In this document: one piece after another, positions 1 through 4,671 of the stretch
Position numbering within the stretch: position 1 is the first letter of the stretch
Layout: each line of letters begins with the position of its first letter
Source of the DNA: Candidatus Aminicenantota bacterium
Lineage (GTDB): Bacteria; Acidobacteriota; B3-B38; Guanabaribacteriales; B3-B38
Length of the DNA: 6,636 nucleotides
Assembly (NCBI GenBank): GCA_029880275.1
Contig: JAOUOQ010000106.1
Span: forward strand, 1-6,636
Direction of reading: 5' to 3'
Notes under the pieces: model-generated
The model's input: only the letters and a program-made list of their open reading frames with translations
Told to the model about the DNA's origin: nothing
Databases searched by the model: none
Position numbers and translations under genes: made by a program

Positions 1-168
1 CTTCCCCAATACCGGTGTCCGATTGCGGGGAGACTAATAGCAGGGTTAGTGCTCATTGCTATAGGCGCAGGGCACATCTACGGATTGAGATACTGGTGGC
101 CGCTGGTTATTATCGTGGTGGGATTTGTCATCATGTTTATGGGCTTTAAGAAGCTGCGCGGAGCCTGA
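1..168 (+). CDS. C-terminal end of a small membrane protein, LiaF/DUF5668-like (5' partial)
   Basis: An open frame enters from the left edge and ends at TGA 166-168, giving the last 55 residues of a protein whose start is outside the window. Two hydrophobic segments are visible, about residues 11-28 and 33-48. They are joined by a short turn with aromatic residues (motif RYWWPL), and the protein ends in a basic tail (KKLRGA). The pattern 'hydrophobic helix, aromatic turn with WWPL, second hydrophobic helix with glycines' is typical of the short LiaI/LiaF-like or DUF5668 transmembrane domain. This domain occurs in small envelope proteins and in cell-envelope stress proteins. The family assignment rests on that pattern only, and no function can be stated. 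The gene ends about 390 bp before the next one and probably belongs to an upstream transcription unit. Confidence 0.6.
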   Translation, partial: LPQYRCPIAGRLIAGLVLIAIGAGHIYGLRYWWPLVIIVVGFVIMFMGFKKLRGA

Positions 169-451
169 AGCACTCAATTAAAAGAGAGAAACTCAGCCTG
201 CGGGTAGCGGGGAAAGGGTATAATCCTACCGCCCGTATTATGCGATAGTATTGACCTATGCCGCTTCTGAGTGCATCACCAAACCGATAGCATTGTAAAG
301 AGCCCATATCTTTTATCTCCCCCTCTCGGCTCTGCTAAGATAGGCTTTAAATGAGGCTCGGATTCCCCTGTCTATTCTTTGCCGCATATATATCGGCTTA
401 TCTCACCTTGTCCAATACAGCGAAGGAATGGAGCTGTGTTGCCTAAATTCC
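169..451. other. Non-coding stretch, no gene recognised
   Basis: No convincing reading frame, tRNA or known RNA is seen on either strand. Isolated elements are present: a TATAAT hexamer at 219-224 without a good -35 partner, and a near-palindrome GCCG-(N9)-CGGC at 381-397 around an AT run. There are also short complementary pairs: ACTCAG 191-196 with CTGAGT 267-272, and AGAGCC 299-304 with GGCTCT 328-333. They could shape a transcript, but each is short enough to arise by chance. No stem followed by a T-run marks the end of the upstream gene. Confidence 0.4.
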
Positions 452-480
452 TTGACACTATGCGAGTTCTTTGATATAAA
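452..480 (+). promoter_or_regulatory. Sigma70-type promoter for the 118-residue protein gene
   Basis: A perfect -35 box TTGACA (452-457) is followed after exactly 17 bases by TATAAA (475-480), a five-of-six match to the -10 consensus. Transcription would start near 486-488, leaving a 5' leader of about 70 bases before the ATG at 557. This is the best promoter match I found in the window. It could also drive the downstream B3/4 gene, because no clear terminator lies between the two. Confidence 0.72.
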
Positions 481-495
481 TTACTCATTAAAAAG

Positions 496-527
496 CTTAT
501 AACAATTTGAAATGTAAGCGTTATAAG
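496..527. repeat. Perfect 8-bp inverted repeat in the leader (possible operator or RNA hairpin)
   Basis: CTTATAAC (496-503) and its exact reverse complement GTTATAAG (520-527) are separated by 16 bases. The repeat begins about 15 bases after the -10 box and ends 14 bases before the Shine-Dalgarno region. It therefore sits where a dimeric repressor would block a promoter just upstream. The centre-to-centre distance of the arms is 24 bases, roughly two helical turns. As RNA it would be a weak AT-rich stem with a large loop, which makes a protein-binding operator somewhat more likely than a hairpin switch. No regulator gene is adjacent. Confidence 0.45.
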
Positions 528-540
528 GTAGTAAAACTAT

Positions 541-550
541 AGGAAGAAGG
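541..550 (+). promoter_or_regulatory. Ribosome binding site of the 118-residue protein
   Basis: A purine-rich AGGAAGAAGG lies six bases before ATG 557. It supports this start and shows the orphan gene is equipped for translation. Confidence 0.6.
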
Positions 551-556
551 TACCCA

Positions 557-913
557 ATGGATTTAAAGGAAGCCGTGCTTCACTACCAGTATGGGGAGAA
601 GATAAAGTCTGAGCTTATCATTGCCAGCAAGATGCTGACCAGCCTGGCAACCTTCAAGACAGAGGAGAAGTCAGGGGGGCAGAGGCTTATGAGCTCCTTT
701 CTGGAAGCCCTCCTGGGTGAGATTCGCATTGCGCAGGGCTCTATGAAGTCCAGGCAACTAACCGAAGCTGAGGCGATGGTCACCGAGTCTATCGGTCGGT
801 TGAAAATTTCGGAGTCAACCGAAGCTCATAGCTGTATATCCCGGGCTATATCTGCGGTTACCACCTCTCTGAATGAGGCAGCCAGAGTGCTGGAAGAGAA
901 CGCCCTGTTTTAA
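557..913 (+). CDS. Small all-helical protein of unknown function (118 aa)
   Basis: I do not recognise this protein. It has no signal peptide, membrane segment, metal motif or DNA-binding motif that I can see. Residue patterns suggest three or four amphipathic helices: about 2-32, 42-64 and 67-84, then 87-115 after a short break. A charged, glycine-containing turn (EEKSGG) lies near residue 37. Glycine and proline are otherwise rare (there is no proline), and there is a single cysteine (C93). This would fit a soluble cytoplasmic helical bundle, perhaps an oligomer or a partner for another protein. The start is supported by a strong Shine-Dalgarno site and an upstream sigma70-type promoter, so it is very likely a real, independently transcribed gene. 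The B3/4 gene follows after 63 bases on the same strand, but this spacing alone does not argue for a shared function. Confidence 0.75.
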   Translation: MDLKEAVLHYQYGEKIKSELIIASKMLTSLATFKTEEKSGGQRLMSSFLEALLGEIRIAQGSMKSRQLTEAEAMVTESIGRLKISESTEAHSCISRAISAVTTSLNEAARVLEENALF

Positions 914-976
914 AAATAGAAATAGCCATCCCTTTGAGGGCTGTTACATAATTTTCCCCTCTGCCGATGAGAAACA

Positions 977-1681
977 ATGAAGTTTATCATTGATAACCGG
1001 CTCCTTGACCTTTTCCCTGGGCTGACCATCGGGGCGGTCATCCTTCACGAGCTTGACAATTCGGGCAACTCTGAGGAATTGAACCAGTTCTTTCAGCAGG
1101 TTCAAAGTGATTTTAAGCAGACTTTTCCCTTCCCCAGAATCCAGGAACATCCTTATATCAGACCATGGAGAGAGGCTTTCTCCCGCCTGGATATCTCAGC
1201 CAGCAAGTTCCATAGCTCTGTTGAGGCCATGGGGAGGAGGATATTGAAGGGGAACTATCTTCCTTCCATCAACAATCTGGTAAACCTTTATAACGCCTTA
1301 TCGGTCAAGCATCTGATTCCCATTGGGGGGCATGATTTGGGAACCATAAAGGGGAACATCTGCCTCTGCTTTGCCAATGGCGGGGAGAAGTTTTTGCCCC
1401 TCGGTTCCCAGCAGTGGGAAACGGTCCCCTTCGGGGAGGTTGTTTATAAGGATGAGCAGGAGGTTCTCACCCGCCGCTGGGTATGGAGGCAGTGTGAGAA
1501 GGATAAAGTAACCCATAGCTCCCGCCAGGTCTTCATACCTATTGATGTTCTTGGCGAGATAGGTAAAGAGAAATTGGTGGAGGTGATCGCCGATTTTACC
1601 GCTCTTATACCCCGTTATCTTTCTGCCTCCACCAGCCATTACATTCTCAATGGGGATAACCAGGAGGTGACTATACTCTAA
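977..1681 (+). CDS. Solo B3/4 (tRNA-editing-like) domain protein
   Basis: This 234-residue protein belongs to the stand-alone B3/4 family, which resembles the B3/B4 region of the phenylalanyl-tRNA synthetase beta subunit. In the synthetase that region edits mischarged Tyr-tRNA(Phe). The role of free-standing versions is mostly unproven, and hydrolysis of mischarged or damaged aminoacyl-tRNA is the usual hypothesis. Visible landmarks are FPGLTIG (13-19) near the N-terminus, RPWREAF (62-68), HSSVEAM (79-85), the LKGNYLPSINNLVNLYNA stretch (90-107), IPIGGHD (114-120), GEVVY (153-157) and RRWVWRQ (166-172). All lie in the order expected for the family, and the length is that of a complete member. 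The conserved N-terminal FPG motif close to residue 13 supports ATG 977. The ribosome binding site is weak (a GATGA at 966-970), so translation may depend partly on the upstream gene. There is no synthetase domain and no export signal, so the protein is cytoplasmic. Confidence 0.85.
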   Translation: MKFIIDNRLLDLFPGLTIGAVILHELDNSGNSEELNQFFQQVQSDFKQTFPFPRIQEHPYIRPWREAFSRLDISASKFHSSVEAMGRRILKGNYLPSINNLVNLYNALSVKHLIPIGGHDLGTIKGNICLCFANGGEKFLPLGSQQWETVPFGEVVYKDEQEVLTRRWVWRQCEKDKVTHSSRQVFIPIDVLGEIGKEKLVEVIADFTALIPRYLSASTSHYILNGDNQEVTIL

Positions 1682-1691
1682 TTCTCAAAAA

Positions 1692-1724
1692 GGCAAAGCC
1701 TGTTCGCTGAAAAGGGCTTTTGCC
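1692..1724 (+). other. Hairpin in the GH36 leader (first of two)
   Basis: GGCAAAGCC (1692-1700) pairs with GGC-T-TTTGCC (1715-1724), a nine-pair stem with one bulged T and a 14-base loop. It starts 11 bases after the stop codon of the B3/4 gene. No clean T-run follows immediately (ATTCCTG, then TTTTT inside the next hairpin). It could be a weak terminator for the upstream unit or one arm of an attenuator. Confidence 0.5.
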
Positions 1725-1727
1725 ATT

Positions 1728-1748
1728 CCTGTTTTTGCAAACAGGGGG
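1728..1748 (+). promoter_or_regulatory. Hairpin overlapping the ribosome binding site of the GH36 gene
   Basis: CCTGTTT (1728-1734) and AAACAGG (1739-1745) form a perfect seven-pair stem with a four-base loop (TTGC). The Shine-Dalgarno run AGGGGG (1743-1748) begins inside the right arm and lies six bases before ATG 1755. Its first bases would be masked when the stem is folded. A second copy of CCTGTT at 1699-1704, inside the preceding hairpin, could pair with AACAGG (1740-1745) instead. The region therefore allows two mutually exclusive folds. Confidence 0.45.
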
Positions 1749-1754
1749 CGAGAA

Positions 1755-4589
1755 ATGGACCTTCTCACTAAAAAACGATTTTTACCCTTGATGGCAATTG
1801 GAGCTCTGCTGGGTTCCCTTGTGATTGTTATGGCAAGTAGAGGTATCCCTGAGCAGGAACTGGTTGTCGCCACTAAAACGCTTAAATTAGTCTTTCAGCA
1901 GTCCGAGGGGCGCTGGAGCCTCTATCAACGGAAAGGCGAGGGGTGGGAAACGCTGATTTCCTCCGCTGCCTCTGCGCTAACCCTCGGTTCCCAGGAGTTG
2001 GTGAGCACTGTCGACCTTAAAGGGAGCTTCCGGGGAATGAGGGAGAAAGTCACCACCAGATGGGGAGAGGGTGAGCTGCTGGAGCTCAGCGCACAGCTCC
2101 CTCACCAGGAGCTTCTACTTAAGCTCCAGTTTATTCTTTATCACAGATTTCCCGGGGCAATCCTCCAGCTCTCTCTCACCAATCAAGCCCCCTCCCCCTT
2201 GACTTTGAGAGTGGTGGATATGATAGAGGGTTCCCCCCCGACTGAGCTGAACCTCGGTCCTCATCCCAACAGCGCCAAGATGCTGATAAATGGCTATCAT
2301 TCGTGGGACAGGGCAGTAGTGGAGCCTATCGGAACGGGCAGGAGGCTCACCAGCTACTGGAACACCGCTTGCTATAATCCCGCCTCAAAAGAGGGGGTGG
2401 TTCTGGGGTGGATTACCAACCTGAGCTCCACCAATACCTTGAACCTGCAGTCCGATGAGCAAAGGTTGCGGTTTCAGGCCAGAGCCGATTTCGGACAGCG
2501 GGACATCTCCCCCGGGGAGGAGTTAGCTGCAGACCAGTTGCTCATCCTTTGCGGCAAATCTCCCATATCCCTGCTTGAGAAGTATGCCCGCCTCTCTTAC
2601 GAGGCTACCTGGGAGAAAAGCCGCTCTGTCGGTAGTGCTACCAGGGCTGAGGTGCCCACCGGTTGGTGCTCCTGGTACTATTACTACGATAGGGTGAAGG
2701 AAGCCGATATAATTGAGAATCTCAACTTCGCCGCCGTGGCCTTCAAGCCCTTTGGCTTTCAATATATCCAGATTGACGATGGCTTCCAGCAGGCAGCCGG
2801 CGACTGGAACACCAACCAGAAGTTTCCCCACGGACACCGCTGGCTGACCGACCAGATCCACCACCAGGGACTGAAAGCGGGGCTGTGGGTGGCTCCTTTC
2901 GCCATTGCGGAGAAGAGCTCGGTTTTTGAGGAGCATCCTGACTGGCTTATAAAGGATGAGGAGGGAAAAAGCCTCCAGGTATGGGAAAACGAATTCTGGG
3001 GAGGGAAGATTTACGCGCTCGACCCCACCCACCCCGAAGCCCGGCAATGGCTCTCTCAACTCTTCCGTCGAGTAGTCAACGAGTGGGGATATGATTATGT
3101 GAAGATAGACTTCGTCTTCTTCGCCGCCCGGGGAGGGGTCTATCATCAGGCCCTTTCGCCCATTGAAGCCTGCCGCCTGGGGCTGGAGACCATCAGGAAG
3201 GCAGTAGGGGAGGGGAGATTTATTCTGGGATGTGGGGCACCTCTGGGTCCTTCCATAGGGGTTACCGATGGGATGCGCATTGGGCAGGATGTCTCCGCCC
3301 GCTGGGAGAGCATCATCCCTTGCATACTGGCTACTGCCAATCGGTTTTTCTTCCACCGTCAGGTCTGGTTCAACGACCCCGATTGTCTGGTGGTCAGACC
3401 GCCTCTGAGCCTCCAGCAGGCGCAGGTATGGGCTTCCGTTGTCAGTCTGTCAGGAGGGATAAACCTTTTCAGCGACAGATTAATTCAGCTTACTGAGGAG
3501 CGGATTCGCATCTTGCAGCGCACCCTTCCTGTATACAGCGCTAACGCCCGCCCTATTGATATGTGGGATATAGAAGAAGCAACCACCCCCATCCTCTCTA
3601 CCACCGGGGATGAGGAAGCTCCCCGTACCATCCCGCTCGACCGGGTATGGCTGTTTAAAAAGGGGGACGACATTGCCTGGAAGGAGCCGGAGCTGGATGT
3701 TGGGGATTGGACACCCATACCCATCGGCATCAGATGGGAGGACGCCGGCTACCAGGGCTATGACGGTTACGGATGGTATCGCCTTAAGTTCACCATCCCC
3801 GAAGATTGGACTCCCGGACCGCTGGTACTCGAGCTGGGGAAGATCGATGATGTGGACGCTACCTATATGAATGGCAAGCTCATCGGCGCTACCGGCAAGT
3901 TCCCTCCCGAAGCAGAGCGTCAGTGGTACCGATTTCGCCGATATAACATCCCTCAGGAGGCAGTGAATTGGGCGCCTCCCAGGGAGAATCTGCTGGCTAT
4001 CAGGGTTTACGATGGAGGCGGCAGCGGGGGTTTCTACCAGGTTAACCGAGGGTTGCCACCGCAGATATGGCTTTTGCCAGTGAGCAAAGAGTTTGATCGG
4101 TGGTGGATAGTGGGGGTGTTCAATTTCAGGGAGGAGGAGGATACCATTCAGTTCCCATTCTCCCGGCTTGGATTGTCAGAGAGGGAGACCTATCTCGCAT
4201 TTGACTACTGGCAGGAGAAGTTTCTGGGAGAGTTCACCGGGGAGATGAAAATAACCCTGGAGCCTACCTCCTGCCGGGTTATTGCATTGCATATCAAGCA
4301 GAAGATACCTCAGATAATATCTACCGACCGGCATATAACTCAGGGTGGTGTTGACCTGGAAGAGGTGGTCTGGATGCCCGGAGAAGAGACCCTCCAGGGA
4401 TTAAGCACTAATCTGGCGGGTACCAGCTACACCCTGACCCTGTACCATTCTCCACAATATAAGCTCGGTGTATGCCAGAGCGCTGTGCCGTGCACCAGCT
4501 GGAAGGTTTCTCCTTCTATCTACAGATTCAGATTTAAGATTAATAACCAGCCTGAGCTGCGGTGGAAGGTAAAATTTTTCTCATTTTAG
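1755..4589 (+). CDS. Exported GH36 alpha-galactosidase-like protein with an inserted jelly-roll domain
   Basis: The 944-residue product looks like a clan GH-D alpha-galactosidase (GH36), which hydrolyses terminal alpha-galactosides with retention. A basic start (KKR) and a hydrophobic stretch at 9-27 form a signal peptide or membrane anchor; there is no lipobox. Residues about 35-285 fit the N-terminal GH36 beta-sandwich. The TIM barrel (about 298-590) carries GWCSW (303-307), YIQIDDGFQ (337-345), WVAPFA (378-383), YVKIDF (448-453) with predicted nucleophile D452, and RIGQDVSARW (508-517) with predicted acid/base D512. The 60-residue spacing matches, from memory, D327 and D387 of Thermotoga maritima GalA, a much shorter enzyme. 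A galactose-binding-like jelly roll (about 625-772) follows, then the C-terminal sandwich (about 780-890) starting at WWIVGVFNF. A further tail of about 50 residues contains C907 and C913. Both catalytic residues are present, so activity is likely, but the substrate is not determined. ATG 1755 has AGGGGG six bases upstream. A GH63 gene follows after 82 bp. Confidence 0.88.
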   Translation: MDLLTKKRFLPLMAIGALLGSLVIVMASRGIPEQELVVATKTLKLVFQQSEGRWSLYQRKGEGWETLISSAASALTLGSQELVSTVDLKGSFRGMREKVTTRWGEGELLELSAQLPHQELLLKLQFILYHRFPGAILQLSLTNQAPSPLTLRVVDMIEGSPPTELNLGPHPNSAKMLINGYHSWDRAVVEPIGTGRRLTSYWNTACYNPASKEGVVLGWITNLSSTNTLNLQSDEQRLRFQARADFGQRDISPGEELAADQLLILCGKSPISLLEKYARLSYEATWEKSRSVGSATRAEVPTGWCSWYYYYDRVKEADIIENLNFAAVAFKPFGFQYIQIDDGFQQAAGDWNTNQKFPHGHRWLTDQIHHQGLKAGLWVAPFAIAEKSSVFEEHPDWLIKDEEGKSLQVWENEFWGGKIYALDPTHPEARQWLSQLFRRVVNEWGYDYVKIDFVFFAARGGVYHQALSPIEACRLGLETIRKAVGEGRFILGCGAPLGPSIGVTDGMRIGQDVSARWESIIPCILATANRFFFHRQVWFNDPDCLVVRPPLSLQQAQVWASVVSLSGGINLFSDRLIQLTEERIRILQRTLPVYSANARPIDMWDIEEATTPILSTTGDEEAPRTIPLDRVWLFKKGDDIAWKEPELDVGDWTPIPIGIRWEDAGYQGYDGYGWYRLKFTIPEDWTPGPLVLELGKIDDVDATYMNGKLIGATGKFPPEAERQWYRFRRYNIPQEAVNWAPPRENLLAIRVYDGGGSGGFYQVNRGLPPQIWLLPVSKEFDRWWIVGVFNFREEEDTIQFPFSRLGLSERETYLAFDYWQEKFLGEFTGEMKITLEPTSCRVIALHIKQKIPQIISTDRHITQGGVDLEEVVWMPGEETLQGLSTNLAGTSYTLTLYHSPQYKLGVCQSAVPCTSWKVSPSIYRFRFKINNQPELRWKVKFFSF

Positions 4590-4615
4590 GCATGCTGATA
4601 GGCGAAATGCTATAA

Positions 4616-4642
4616 AGGGAGAGGTTTGATTTAACCCTCCTT
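4616..4642 (+). other. Hairpin between the GH36 and GH63 genes
   Basis: About ten pairs form between 4616-4626 and 4633-4642, including one G-T pair and one bulged A at 4622, closing a six-base loop. The bases after it (GTTATTAAGG) contain no uridine tract, so it is not a convincing intrinsic terminator. It could stabilise the 3' end of GH36 mRNA, or reduce expression of the second gene by partial termination. Confidence 0.45.
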
Positions 4643-4658
4643 GTTATTAAGGTCATAA

Positions 4659-4665
4659 AGGGAGG
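4659..4665 (+). promoter_or_regulatory. Ribosome binding site of the GH63-type gene
   Basis: AGGGAGG lies six bases before ATG 4672. It is a strong Shine-Dalgarno match and fixes the start, which is also directly followed by a signal peptide. Confidence 0.65.
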
Positions 4666-4671
4666 CTGCTG

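Noticed and set aside
219..224. TATAAT hexamer as a second promoter
   Set aside because: The sequence 16 to 18 bases upstream (around GCCTGC) shows no resemblance to TTGACA, and no gene begins within about 330 bases downstream.
251..279. TTGACC as the -35 box of a promoter
   Set aside because: With normal spacing the -10 position reads CATCAC, which does not match TATAAT.
924..942. Possible terminator after the 118-residue protein gene (AGCC...GGCT)
   Set aside because: The stem is only four to six pairs with mismatches or bulges, and the T-run that follows (ATTTT) is eight or more bases away. It is too weak to call.
1298..1639. 113-codon minus-strand frame opposite the B3/4 gene
   Set aside because: The plus-strand frame holds the conserved B3/4 motifs across the whole interval, so this is an antisense shadow.
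2523..3356. Long open frame of 277 codons on the minus strand
   Set aside because: It lies entirely opposite the GH36 gene and covers its catalytic barrel motifs, which are clearly the coding ones. Its translation has no recognisable domain, and no ribosome binding site supports it.
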